From assembly GCA_030426665.1 (NCBI GenBank), contig JAUHYD010000006.1, positions 62,001 to 126,000 of the forward strand: a DNA stretch of 64,000 nt. The letters are read 5' to 3'. The notes below the pieces were generated by a model. The model had not been told where the DNA came from and did no database searches. It saw nothing but the letters and a program-made list of their open reading frames with translations. A program made the translations under genes and the position numbers. Each line of letters begins with the position of its first letter. Position 1 is the first letter of the stretch. This DNA comes from Bacteroidia bacterium (GTDB lineage Bacteria; Bacteroidota; Bacteroidia; Chitinophagales; Chitinophagaceae). Shown in pieces: positions 11,001 to 18,355 of this stretch.

Positions 11001-12644
11001 AAGTTGAAAGAGGATAAAGAGCCTGAGTTGTCTCCGATAGAAAAAGTAAAGGCAGCATTTCCACGTCTTAAAACCGAGGATCTTTCTGATTCTGAATTAG
11101 ATTCCTTGGTTCAGCTGCAAATAGAAAAAGACAAAGCGATCGCAAAAGCAGAAAAGAAGAAAAAGAAAGCTGCCAAAAAGGCTGCTAGGAAAGCTAAAAG
11201 GAATCGCCCTTTGCGCTTATCAAGAGTGGAGCATGTATTAGGCCATACGCTAACTATGCTTAACAGAGTAACGGTAAACTATTCACAGACAGAAGGTACT
11301 GTACTCCCGGGCTATATGGACAGTACCCGATTTATGGGCGTTAATAATTATTCTGCCGCACCCGGTTTCAACTTCGTTTACGGTTATCAGCCTGATTATG
11401 CATGGCTGTCATCTCAGGCTAATGCAGGCAGGCTCTCGCGCGATTCGTTGTTTAACGGACAGTTACAGCAAACTTATTCCAGGAACTTAAATGGTAGGGC
11501 AACACTCCTGCCGCATAAGTCTTTCAGGGTAGACCTTACGCTTACACAGTCGTTCAGTAAGTCCCATAGTGAGTATTATGCCGATACCAGTATCGGAGGG
11601 AATGGACCTTTTACCCACAATACACCGGCACAGACGGGTTCGTTTAATATTACCTATATCACGCTGCATAGCATGTTTAAAAATTCGTCGGTTAATTCAG
11701 AGATATATAACAACTTTAAAGACAACAGAAAGCTGTTCTCAAAACGATTAGGTGAAAGCAACCCCTATACCAAAGGGTTGCCGGACCCGCTAAATCCCGG
11801 GTATACCAAGGGGTATGGGCCGTTCTCTCAGGATGTGTTGATTCCGTCGTTTATTTCGGCGTATTCCGGCAATGACGCAGCGACAGCTCCGCTTATTGAC
11901 TACACTCATGATGAAATGCGCCAAAATCCATTCAGGTACTTTGTGCCAATGCCGAATTGGAGGGTCACCTACAATGGGTTGAGCAGGTTGCCATTCTTCT
12001 CAAAATACATGACCAATTTCGTTGTCAATCATTCTTATACCGGAACATTGGCAATGAATAGCTTCAACTCTTCTCTTTTATTTGGAGATTTGTACGGTCT
12101 TGGGTTCCCGTCTTTTATAGATTCAAACTCAGCCAACTACATTCCCTATTATCAGGTGCCCAATGTGACTATCACGCAAGCACTCAATCCTTTAATAGGG
12201 TTTGACGCTGCCTTTAAGAATAAGCTGACGGCTAAATTTGAAATCAGGAAGTCTAAGGCTCAAAGTCTTAGTCTGATTGACTACCAGGTTAGTGAGAACC
12301 TGAGTACCGAGTATGTTATAGGTGGTGGGTTCAGGAAGAAAGGCCTGAGATTGCCATTCCCGTTATTTGGTGCTACTAAGCTCAAAAACGAATTGATATT
12401 TAAGCTGGACATAGGGTTGAGAGACGATAAAAACACAAATACTTTCCTTGCAAACAACGTAAGTGTGACATCGAGAGGGCAGAAGGTTGTTAGGGTTTCG
12501 CCAACGATAAATTATCAGGTAAATGATTTGCTTACTCTCTTATTCTTCTTTGATCGTCAGCAAACTATTCCGTACGTGTCAAATGCGTTTCCTACTACCA
12601 CAACAAGGGGCGGTGTGACATTGAGATTTATTTTCGCCCAATAA
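5073..12644 (+). CDS. sprA: SprA (Sov), outer-membrane translocon of the type IX secretion system
   Basis: The 2523-residue protein has the size and sequence character of SprA, the giant beta-barrel through which T9SS cargo crosses the outer membrane and which is needed for gliding in motile species. An N-terminal hydrophobic signal (residues ~8-24) is followed by alternating beta-rich sequence full of Tyr, Asn and aromatic-ended strands. Recognisable SprA blocks include 'GNVDVTFGGNWQNIQNP', 'IYIDDFEGTSSSYDL' and the C-terminal 'TTRGGVTLRFIFAQ', which ends in an aromatic strand typical of outer-membrane proteins. The only in-frame start ahead of the signal peptide is TTG. A strongly basic and acidic Lys/Glu-rich stretch near residues 1960-2050 is probably an inter-strand insertion. 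The gene follows ruvA at 21 bases and lies 40 bases before the next gene. Confidence 0.95.
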   Translation: MKGQGNFGFRLLLFIALVVAIANAAARGFVPFFDPYIPDEDTTRGKDSLSGNESADTSRDLKFPIHDKTGNPMVDQENPKSIDLNDPKNVSKTFRYDPDSNKYYYTSKIGNEYLRSPTYLTMDEYMKYRAKEDEQAYFQRRLDGLMLFNKTPELPQMYKEGLFDRIFGSSTIQVKPQGNVDVTFGGNWQNIQNPALPVRAQKYGIFDFDMQMNINLLATIGDKLKLNISNNTKATFDYQNIQKLNYNGKEDEMLKKIEAGNVSFPLKSSLISGVQSLFGIKTQLQFGKLWVTGVISQQKSQRKSLTIQGGAQAQQIAIKANNYEEDRNFLLSQYFYNHYNKALEKYPVINSLVTINKVEVWVTNRTGAVTGVRDILCFQDLGEADPYLKQFANTSSGIPYGLPDNRANRLYSQLQSNPNGRQQKSATGAAVSLGLTQQQDFDRIVAARQLSPTEFSFNPQLGYIMLNTQMNSDDVLGVAFRYTYRGKVYQVGEFASDLPPDSTNPKVLFLKTLKGTAPRTTLPIWKLMMKNVYALGGFGISKEDFVLNVLYQSPGGGEKRYMPEGPLSGTPFIRLLNLDHLNSQNEPYSDGIFDFVEGFTINTQQGKLIFPVLEPFGADLRPAVGNDRVLERKYIYSVLYDSTKFIAQQYQQNDRYIIRGSYKSSSSSDIFLGGFNIPPGSVSVSAGGTRLVENQDYSIEYGLGRIKILNTGILNSGVPINIQYEDNATFGFQQQNFMAMRLDYYKNKNLTLGGTIMRLKERPFTQKVTFGDDPIQNTVIGLDANYQKEVPAITRLVDKLPVYATTAPSFLNTNIEVAGLLPGHPKQINALDPEGSVYIDDFEGTSSSYDLKFPAQAWSLAATPFGATNRNGQVLFPEASLTNDLTYGTNRARLAWYMLEPQLINPGTTVPDYVKNDSNQHYIRLIQSKEVFPNRNTVVLQGSLNTFDLGFYPSDRGPYNFDATNIDPNTGKLLNPEKRWAGITRSITNTNFEASNVQYVQFWVMDPFLNNANKQGGSMFINLGNVSEDVLKDGRIFFENGISSPFDATKLDTTVWGYVPRFAQQITHAFDNNNSARKLQDVGYDGLPDVASEPNQQSEQLIFANYLKQLEQKLVGGTSNPAYAVAISDPATDNFRFYRDSIYSGGTSPDKISVLTRYKHFNNPEGNSPITSPNSAYAASGTTIPESEDLNRDNTMNDAESYFQYRIDFTPNMKVGTNNIISVQENLDGVKLPNGKVEPERWYQFKIPIQNYDKRVGGISDFRSIRFLRMFLTGWQDSVIMRFASFELGRNQWRTYKYALNKPGENLPQQNQGLTDFTVTSVSIEQNASREPVPYVMPPGVNRQQSANPSNPQQPLYLNEQSLSLRACALQDGDARGVFKEVNVDMRQFSYLRMFLHAESLVDQPAVRDADIDAFIRIGSDFTNNYYEYRTPLTITAPGVSVNRQDLIWPDKNNVNIKLQELVEAKKERDAKNWPNYIPYETKDSKGNTIFIIGNPNIGGSKNIMLGIVNPAKTIKSSGDDGLPKCIEVWFDEMRISGTNNQAGYAAAGKVSVQMADLGSVNLSGSMHTPGYGSIDQKIQQRFQDKYHQYNTSTNLALGKLMPKDWGVQLPLYVGYTQNVSTPKYNPFDQDVLLDYELETARSQREKDSIKKAAQDFTSITSFNLSNVRIQGNPASRKARMPWSIKNFDFTYSYNSQLKHNPVVESDRLTTQRYGMGYTYAIKSKSIEPFKRAFKSKSKWLALIKDINLNPLPSTFNARNDLNRITQELQIRNIDDGSGYRIPATFFKNFTWTRTYALRWELMKSISLDYTATNVSRIEEPYGRIDNKEKRDSLIKSVMTFGKNNTYNQTFNSTYNVPFSKLPLTDWMSARVMYSANYSWTTAAPIAYAQGNTIGNTRTQTVNGEFNMSQLYNKSRWLRALNTKPREPGQKRRGEVAKNDRRMNSQVDLRKGQQNMAPGESEESEDKKGKKKKKPKKLKEDKEPELSPIEKVKAAFPRLKTEDLSDSELDSLVQLQIEKDKAIAKAEKKKKKAAKKAARKAKRNRPLRLSRVEHVLGHTLTMLNRVTVNYSQTEGTVLPGYMDSTRFMGVNNYSAAPGFNFVYGYQPDYAWLSSQANAGRLSRDSLFNGQLQQTYSRNLNGRATLLPHKSFRVDLTLTQSFSKSHSEYYADTSIGGNGPFTHNTPAQTGSFNITYITLHSMFKNSSVNSEIYNNFKDNRKLFSKRLGESNPYTKGLPDPLNPGYTKGYGPFSQDVLIPSFISAYSGNDAATAPLIDYTHDEMRQNPFRYFVPMPNWRVTYNGLSRLPFFSKYMTNFVVNHSYTGTLAMNSFNSSLLFGDLYGLGFPSFIDSNSANYIPYYQVPNVTITQALNPLIGFDAAFKNKLTAKFEIRKSKAQSLSLIDYQVSENLSTEYVIGGGFRKKGLRLPFPLFGATKLKNELIFKLDIGLRDDKNTNTFLANNVSVTSRGQKVVRVSPTINYQVNDLLTLLFFFDRQQTIPYVSNAFPTTTTRGGVTLRFIFAQ

Positions 12645-12684
12645 GGCATTTGTTTTCAGTATATTTGTTTGGCAATATACGCCT

Positions 12685-14295
12685 ATGAAGTCATCTTCAA
12701 TTAGTATTAGCGCGTTGTTTTTTTTGGGTATAGTTGTGTCGCTCCTGCAGATATGGCTACCAGACTATTACCTTACCTGCGATGGTCCTTGTCACCTTGC
12801 TAATGCTCACATAGTTAACAACTTCTGGCAATTACAGAATCAAGATGTCTTTGGTCGTTTCTATAATTTGGTCTATACAACCGACCCCAATAGCATGACG
12901 ACATTTGTCCTCGCTGCCTTGATGTTTGTCTTCAAAGGAATTGTAGCCGAAAAGGTATTCCTGAGTCTGTATGTGCTTGTTTTTACGTCCGGATTTTTTT
13001 TGTTGCTTAGGAAGCTTCAGGGAAAAGATAGTTTGTGGCAGCTAAGCGTTTTTGTTTTCATCTTTACGTATGCGTTCGCCAAAGGATTTTATAATTTTTC
13101 TTTTGGGATTGCTTTCTTTTTTTGGATGGTTTTGCGTTGGATAATCTTCTTAGATAAACGAAACATAGGAAACGCTGTCTTGTTTGTTGTACTAGCAGGT
13201 CTTACTTTCTTCACCCATCTATTGCCGTTTGTTTTTGGTGGCATTACCTGTGGTGCTTTGGTTATCTCGTATGCATTTGCCGACGAAGTTAAAGCCGGTT
13301 GGAAAAAGCGCAGTTTATGGATGGTCAGAAACGGGGGCGCATTGTTGCTTTGTACAGCTCCTTATTTGTTGTTGTCTATGCTATTTACAAGTAAGGAGGG
13401 TGGTATGCAACTGAAATTGTCGCCACACCTATACAGGCTGGTGGAGTTAGTAGAATTTAAGTACATTATAAATGTTGTAGACGGAGAGCGATTTTGGACG
13501 GGTGTCACGGGTGTGTTATTGTTTGGCCTGTTGGCGTTCGTTATTGTCAGAGCGCTGCCTAAGTTTCGGGTAAATAAATATGATGGGCTATTTCTAAGCA
13601 TGTTTATCATCGTTTTAGTGTACACTTTCTTTCCGGAGGAGTTTTTGGGTAGATTGATAATAATAAGTATCAGGGCGCAGCTTTTTGTGTTGATATTAGT
13701 TGCATGCTGTTTAGCTTATAGGTTGCCTGAGGGGCATTTGAAATCTAAAAGCGCGTTGGTATTGTTTTTTTGTTTTTTGGTTCTATCTGTATATCGCTAC
13801 GACTGTCGCCGGAAAACTGATGTTGCGATGCATGCATACATGGCGGCTTTTGATGCAGTAAAGGATGGTGATGTATTGTTGCCGCTGGACTTCTCGCCTA
13901 CAGGAAAGACGACGGATGGTCGTTTAATTGCTAAACGGAATGCTGTATTCCATCACGCCGCGCAATACCTGACTGCGCAAAGACCGGTGGTAGTGTTAGA
14001 CAATTATGAGGCGGGAATGGGGTATTTTCCTGTCAGATGGAAAGATGCAACCAACCCGTACAAGCATCTGAGCAGAGGCGCCGGCATAGAAGGCTTACCT
14101 CCCTACGCTGAAATAGTTAAGTATGAAAAGCGCACAGGAGTAGCGGTCGATAATATACTTTTGTGGTGTTACGAAGATCACTATCTAACTGACAAAAACT
14201 TTGCAAAACTGTATGCAGAGATAAAAAAAGGCTACTATAAGAAGTACACATCTAAGGATAATCGGGTAATCTTATATTCCAGAAATAAGGATTGA
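12685..14295 (+). CDS. Polytopic membrane protein, possibly GT-C-like glycosyltransferase
   Basis: The 536-residue protein has roughly ten hydrophobic segments over residues ~7-370 and a soluble C-terminal part (~385-536). The loop after the first segment contains 'YYLTCDGPCHLANAHIV'. An acidic residue at this place, followed by many helices and a soluble tail, is the general layout of GT-C membrane glycosyltransferases that use lipid-linked sugars. No family signature beyond that is clear, so the function is an inference from topology only. A TATATTTG sequence at 12660-12667 could serve as its own -7 promoter element, although the 40-base gap after sprA also allows read-through. The 'RPVVVLDNYEAGMGYFPVRW' stretch in the soluble part is distinctive but not assigned. 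Confidence 0.7.
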   Translation: MKSSSISISALFFLGIVVSLLQIWLPDYYLTCDGPCHLANAHIVNNFWQLQNQDVFGRFYNLVYTTDPNSMTTFVLAALMFVFKGIVAEKVFLSLYVLVFTSGFFLLLRKLQGKDSLWQLSVFVFIFTYAFAKGFYNFSFGIAFFFWMVLRWIIFLDKRNIGNAVLFVVLAGLTFFTHLLPFVFGGITCGALVISYAFADEVKAGWKKRSLWMVRNGGALLLCTAPYLLLSMLFTSKEGGMQLKLSPHLYRLVELVEFKYIINVVDGERFWTGVTGVLLFGLLAFVIVRALPKFRVNKYDGLFLSMFIIVLVYTFFPEEFLGRLIIISIRAQLFVLILVACCLAYRLPEGHLKSKSALVLFFCFLVLSVYRYDCRRKTDVAMHAYMAAFDAVKDGDVLLPLDFSPTGKTTDGRLIAKRNAVFHHAAQYLTAQRPVVVLDNYEAGMGYFPVRWKDATNPYKHLSRGAGIEGLPPYAEIVKYEKRTGVAVDNILLWCYEDHYLTDKNFAKLYAEIKKGYYKKYTSKDNRVILYSRNKD

Positions 14296-14300
14296 TAATG

Positions 14301-14910
14301 TTACGAAGAACTTTCGTAGTCCTCATTTAGGATGTCCATGAATTGTTGAATCATCGAGTCAATTTTACTGATTTGTTTTCGTCTTGTCTTCTTTTTTATG
14401 AACAGTTGCATTCCAAAGATGTAAAGAGTTGTTACAAGCGGTGCAATAATCTTAAGTTGCAAACTTGCTTCTGCTAATACATCGAACATGTAGCACATCA
14501 TTGCGCTCCAAAGTGTTAACGTATAGTACCAGGTATAAGTGGTTATTGTTTTTCTCCTCCAACGTAGCGTTTCGATGTATTGCAGTAAATATTGGCTTTC
14601 CGGGAGTGACTTGTCCGGTTGGTTTCGTTCTGTTCCTTTCCAAAGCACTACCGTAAATAGCGCCATTAGCAGCACCATCATTAGTAGACTAATCCCAAAT
14701 AGCGCAGTATGCCCGGCATGGAAAGATATGTACACCCAACCCAATACAGCACATACTGTAAGGAAACTAAGGGAAACCGCGATGTTTACCTTAACCGCCT
14801 TTTTTTGTTCTTTTTCCCATTGTTGCATTGCATTGGCGCGTAGACTTGTTTTCGTCAGGCACGTGCAATGTTTGCTTTATCCAGCTTTCTTGTAGGGTGT
14901 TAAAGTCCAT
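14301..14910 (-). CDS. Membrane partner of ECF sigma factor (putative anti-sigma), with apparent +1 frameshift
   Basis: The intact reading frame (from 14828) encodes 175 residues with about four hydrophobic segments and a basic/acidic C-terminus. A better start is ATG at 14910 ('MDFNTLQESWIKQ'), the usual opening of small membrane proteins encoded just after ECF sigma genes in this phylum. That frame runs out after about 40 codons. Removing one T from the four-T run at 14849-14852 (plus strand) joins the frames smoothly ('VPDETSLRANAMQQWEKEQ'), giving about 202 residues. The ATG overlaps the restored sigma-factor stop, as expected for translational coupling. An anti-sigma or accessory role comes from position only; no zinc-binding anti-sigma motif is visible. 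The frameshift may be real or an assembly error. Confidence 0.6.
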
Positions 14911-15413
14911 TGTTGCTGGTTTTAAGGATTAATAATTTGGTCAGCCTTTCTTTTATTCTGTTTATCCGGACACCGGTATTGGAGATGCTTATCCCCCGTT
15001 ACGTCTGCTATTTCTTTATAGCTTAGCCCTTCTAATAAAAGTGAAACGACAAGCCTGTCCTGTTCTTTCAGTTGGCTGATAGCTTTATATAAGTTAGTGA
15101 TGTCTTGTTCTTGCTGATGTACGGCACTTTTGTCATTGTCAGATATCGTTATTGCATCATCCAGCGCTACATGTTCGACTGTTTTCTGTTTTGTGTTGTA
15201 AGATATGGCGGTGTTTACTGCAACACGATACACCCATGTGCTCAGTTTTGCATCTCCTCGGTAGTTGTCAAGGCTTTTCCAAATTTGTAATTGTATCTCC
15301 TGATATAGGTCATCGGCGTGGGAGCGGTCGTACAAGTACGCCAGGCATATGCGATATATGCTCCGGCTGTTCTCCTGCATCAGTTTTTTGAATATCTCCT
15401 CTTGCTTATTCAA
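14900..15413 (-). CDS. ECF-type RNA polymerase sigma factor, with apparent +1 frameshift in region 4
   Basis: Residues ~10-75 hold a clear sigma-70 region 2 ('SIYRICLAYLYDRSHADDLYQEI', then 'IWKSLDNYRGDAKLSTWVYRVAVNTAI'). Region 4 begins at ~110 ('LKEQDRLVVSLLLEGLSYKEIADVTG'). As sequenced, the frame then becomes non-helical and stops at 14922 (163 residues). Deleting one base in the five-C run at 14993-14997 (plus strand) restores a textbook recognition helix ('GISISNTGVRINRIKERL') and moves the stop to 14900, overlapping the start of the next gene by 11 bases. The restored length is about 170 residues. Such factors respond to extracytoplasmic signals together with a membrane partner. As written, promoter -35 recognition would be lost. 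Confidence 0.85.
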
Positions 15414-15432
15414 GACCTATCGTAAATGAAGA

Positions 15433-15801
15433 TTAATTTTTCATAAAGTTATCTATCTCCGAGAAATACCACTCCGGCGCATCGTACATGATGAAATGCT
15501 TGGCATTATCTTTTGCTACGTGAAGGGTACATGTCGAGCAGTTTTTATACTGGTCGGTAAAAATCTGTGTAACCGCTTCCCGAGAGAATGCCGGGTATCC
15601 GGGAATAGCGGCGTAAGCAATAAGTACCAATACCGGAACTTGTATTGCACTTATTTTCTGTCGCATGTCATTAGTCATCATTTCGGTGATGGTGTAAGCA
15701 AAAGTTTTCTTGTCGGAAGTAGCACCCCATTCTGCAATCATGTCCCAACGTGTTGAATCTCTGCAGAGAAACATGGCATTGCGAAGTTGGAGTTGCTTCA
15801 T
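15433..15801 (-). pseudogene. Alpha/beta hydrolase, C-terminal remnant
   Basis: The 122 residues correspond to only the lid and C-terminal part of an alpha/beta hydrolase, normally about 270-300 residues long. The stretch 'IQVPVLVLIAYAAIPGYPAF' is the strand before the catalytic acid region, and 'DNAKHFIMYDAPEWYFSEID' carries the catalytic His and the usual final helix. The nucleophile-elbow half (GxSxG) is absent, and only 84 bases separate this frame from the next upstream gene, so it cannot lie there in another frame. An in-frame stop lies three codons before the ATG. This is best read as a remnant of a deleted gene next to the damaged ECF sigma pair, and it is probably inactive. Confidence 0.7.
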
Positions 15802-15885
15802 TTTTGTTATTCGTGGTTCTTTTGGTATTGCAATAAGTAATTGAAATAGGTGATCTGGTTAGTTTTGCTTTAAGTCAGACCGGAG

Positions 15886-16305
15886 CTACAAGATGTTTAC
15901 ACTAATCAGTGTATCCTGCACCGGGTCATAGCACAAGACCTCAAGTGTTTTTGGATCGACCCGGAAGATAAAGTGCGTGGTGTAGCTGCAGCCATTATCT
16001 TCAATTACTTTTACCCAATAGTAGTTTGAGTCATTTGAAGGGCGTTTGATGATTATCGCAGATAGTTTGCGCGAGGGCTTAGTGTTGCGTGCCAGATGTT
16101 CTGTTCTTTCTTTAACTTTCTCAAGATCAAATACTTTGTTGATGATTGTATCTTCAATCGCCTTAGCTAGAAGATGTTGGGTATAAGTTTCATGCGAGGA
16201 TATGTCAGAACTATCTGATTTGGAGAAGACGTTGTGTTTGACTCTTTTGTCGTGGCATGAACAGCATAGGAAATATAGGATTATCAGTGCTGAGTAGATT
16301 CGCAT
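15886..16305 (-). CDS. Hypothetical lipoprotein
   Basis: The 139-residue protein starts with a short hydrophobic signal ending in a Cys-rich lipobox-like site ('LYFLCCSC', around residues 11-17), so it is probably lipid-anchored. The mature part is mostly polar, and the last third has alternating beta-type sequence ('YYWVKVIEDNG', 'HFIFRVDPKTLEVLCYD'), reminiscent of small beta-sheet periplasmic domains. No family was recognised. It sits 84 bases upstream of the hydrolase remnant on the same strand. Codon use and signal peptide suggest a genuine gene rather than a chance frame. Confidence 0.6.
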   Translation of the reverse strand: MRIYSALIILYFLCCSCHDKRVKHNVFSKSDSSDISSHETYTQHLLAKAIEDTIINKVFDLEKVKERTEHLARNTKPSRKLSAIIIKRPSNDSNYYWVKVIEDNGCSYTTHFIFRVDPKTLEVLCYDPVQDTLISVNIL

Positions 16306-16452
16306 TGTTACAACCTTTGGATTGGTTAATGGCTATCGTTTTGTTTGTAAGGTAATAATTTGTCTTAATACACGTTCGCAGTTTCCCATGCAAAGCTTCA
16401 ATAACCACCTTTGCGCCAGAATCCTTTACTTTGCCCCAGAAAAAGTTGACGG

Positions 16453-17454
16453 ATGAAATTTTTTGATACTGTATTGTTTGTTGCCATTGTCGGGCTCGTA
16501 ATGATAGGGTGTGGCAGTAGTGAAGAACCGGTGAAGGAGGTAAAAAAGACACCAGAGCCCGCGAAAGAGGTAGCGACGCCGTCGTTTAATGCTGATAGTT
16601 CGTACGGGTATATAGAGCATCAGTTGTCATTCGGTCCCAGAGTGCCGGGAACAGATGCACAAAAAAAGTGTGCTGAATGGATGGAGCAAAGCCTGATGCA
16701 ATCTTGTGACACGGTATATCGGCAGGAGGTGAGCGTAACGGCAGGAAATGGAAAATCACTCCCTTGCATTAATTTAATTGGCGTTATTAACCCTTCAGCG
16801 GTCAACCGAATCTTATTGCTGACACACTGGGATAGTCGCCCGTGGGCAGATGAAGATGACAAGGACGTGGACAAACCTATTTTGGCAGCTGATGATGGCG
16901 GTAGTGGCACGGCAGTATTGTTGGAGCTTGCGCGACAAATAAAGTCTTTTGGGTTGCCGTCGTCGGTTGGAGTTGATTTATTATTTACTGACGTAGAAGA
17001 TTACGGTAAGACGGAGTGGGGTGATGACTCTTATTGTCTCGGTACGCAGTATTGGGCAACTCATCCACATGTGACCGGTTATAGGGCAGCGTATGGCATC
17101 CTATTGGATATGGTTGGGGGCAAAGGGGCGCAGTTCCCGATGGAGGCTGGCTCAATGCGAATGGCAGGGGAAGTTCAGAAAAAAGTTTGGGATGCGGCAG
17201 GGCGTGCCGGGTGTTCGTCATGGTTCCCGTATGCGCCTGGTTCAGAGATTACAGATGACCATGTACCGGTAAATAAGCTGACCGGCATTAAGACTATAGA
17301 TATTATTCATTTGACACCGGACCCCATGAACCCTTTTCCGAGGCATTGGCATACCCATGATGATAATATGTCTGTTATTGACAAGCAAACGCTCAACGCA
17401 GTTGGGCTAACGCTGTTGCGCGTTGTTTATGAAGAGGGGAGTGCCGTGCAATAG
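16453..17454 (+). CDS. M28-family zinc-binding lipoprotein, glutaminyl-cyclase-like
   Basis: The 333-residue protein has a lipoprotein signal with a likely lipobox ('LVMIGC', Cys ~20) and a Pro/Glu/Lys-rich linker. The M28 fold follows, with metal-site motifs in order: His in 'LLTHWDSRPW' (H125), Asp in 'AADDGGSGTAVLLELAR', the Glu-Asp pair in 'FTDVEDYG', Asp in 'LLDMVG', and a C-terminal His within 'HWHTHDDN' or the nearby 'DDHVPVN'. The ED pair in place of the aminopeptidase EE and the overall spacing resemble bacterial glutaminyl-peptide cyclotransferases, which cyclise N-terminal Gln of exported proteins. An exopeptidase activity cannot be excluded. The lspA gene, whose product would process its signal, lies 108 bases downstream. 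Confidence 0.85.
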   Translation: MKFFDTVLFVAIVGLVMIGCGSSEEPVKEVKKTPEPAKEVATPSFNADSSYGYIEHQLSFGPRVPGTDAQKKCAEWMEQSLMQSCDTVYRQEVSVTAGNGKSLPCINLIGVINPSAVNRILLLTHWDSRPWADEDDKDVDKPILAADDGGSGTAVLLELARQIKSFGLPSSVGVDLLFTDVEDYGKTEWGDDSYCLGTQYWATHPHVTGYRAAYGILLDMVGGKGAQFPMEAGSMRMAGEVQKKVWDAAGRAGCSSWFPYAPGSEITDDHVPVNKLTGIKTIDIIHLTPDPMNPFPRHWHTHDDNMSVIDKQTLNAVGLTLLRVVYEEGSAVQ

Positions 17455-17504
17455 CCGGTGCGTACAAAATTGTTAATTGTAACGGCACGGTTGTGTCTTT
17501 TCCG

Positions 17505-17534
17505 TTGTGTAATGTTTATTGTATAGTATATTTG
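17505..17534 (+). promoter_or_regulatory. Predicted Bacteroidota-type promoter of lspA
   Basis: TATATTTG at 17527-17534 fits the Bacteroidota -7 consensus TAnnTTTG exactly, with TTG at 17505-17507 in the -33 position and 19 bases between. It lies about 30 bases before the lspA start. This is a motif match only. Confidence 0.5.
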
Positions 17535-17562
17535 TCTGATTACTGAACATAACGAGCCGATT

Positions 17563-18303
17563 TTGAAATACCGTAATGCCATATTGATTGTTTTGCTGAT
17601 TATTGTGGCAGATCAGGCACTTAAAATTTATATAAAGACACATTTTGCCAATGGAGACGATGTACTTGTCATTGGTAACTGGTTTCGCCTGCATTTCATT
17701 GAAAACGAAGGAATGGCGTATGGAATGAAACTGAGTGATGCCCCTATCGGTAAAATTGTACTTTCAACATTTAGGCTGGCGGCAGTTATATTCGGGTTCT
17801 TCCTGTTGAAGAGGCTGGTAAATAAGGGGCACCGCAAAGGGCTTATTATTTGTGGTTCGCTGATATTGGCCGGAGCTTTGGGTAATCTGATTGACAGTAT
17901 GTTTTACGGTCTTGTGTTTAGCGAAAGTCCCTACTCTTGCTTTTCCGGTAACTACGAAAGTCTGGGTAATATGCTTGCCAATCATAACCATGAAGCAGTG
18001 GCAAATTTTACTGCCTTTGGGAACGGTTATGGTCAGTTTCTTCAGGGGAAGGTGGTGGATATGCTTTACTTTCCGTTGCTGGAAACCACAATGCCTGAGT
18101 GGCTGCCAATATGGGGCGGGGAAAACTTCACATTTTTTGAGCCCGTTTTTAATATCGCAGATGCGGCTATATCTATAGGTATCATTACCCTGTTGTTGTT
18201 TCAAAAGAGGCTTGTTCATAGTGGTCCGGTAGGTCAACAACCCTCGGAGAGGGAAGTCGGAGATGTGTCCGAAAGCAATAATATGGTTGCAGAAGCGCAG
18301 TAA
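17563..18303 (+). CDS. lspA: Lipoprotein signal peptidase LspA
   Basis: The 246-residue inner-membrane protein cleaves the signal of prolipoproteins after diacylglycerol transfer. All characteristic blocks are visible: 'VADQALKIYIKT' near the N-terminus, 'IENEGMAYGM', 'GALGNLIDSMFYG', 'GKVVDMLYF' with one catalytic Asp, and 'FNIADAAISIG' with the second. Four hydrophobic helices fit the known topology. A loop of about 45 residues between the GNLID and VVD blocks makes it longer than the Escherichia coli enzyme (164 residues), as is common in this phylum. The start is TTG; no ATG lies ahead of the first helix. Many lipoproteins in the window are potential substrates. Confidence 0.95.
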   Translation: MKYRNAILIVLLIIVADQALKIYIKTHFANGDDVLVIGNWFRLHFIENEGMAYGMKLSDAPIGKIVLSTFRLAAVIFGFFLLKRLVNKGHRKGLIICGSLILAGALGNLIDSMFYGLVFSESPYSCFSGNYESLGNMLANHNHEAVANFTAFGNGYGQFLQGKVVDMLYFPLLETTMPEWLPIWGGENFTFFEPVFNIADAAISIGIITLLLFQKRLVHSGPVGQQPSEREVGDVSESNNMVAEAQ

Positions 18304-18355
18304 TGTGATATATTTACATCAGGAGTTTTGAATTAGTTTTAGTCAACTTTTTGAT

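Noticed and set aside
14539-14895. 118-codon plus-strand frame opposite the anti-sigma-like gene
   Set aside because: It is antisense to a gene with clear membrane helices and sigma-gene coupling, and its translation shows no recognisable features.
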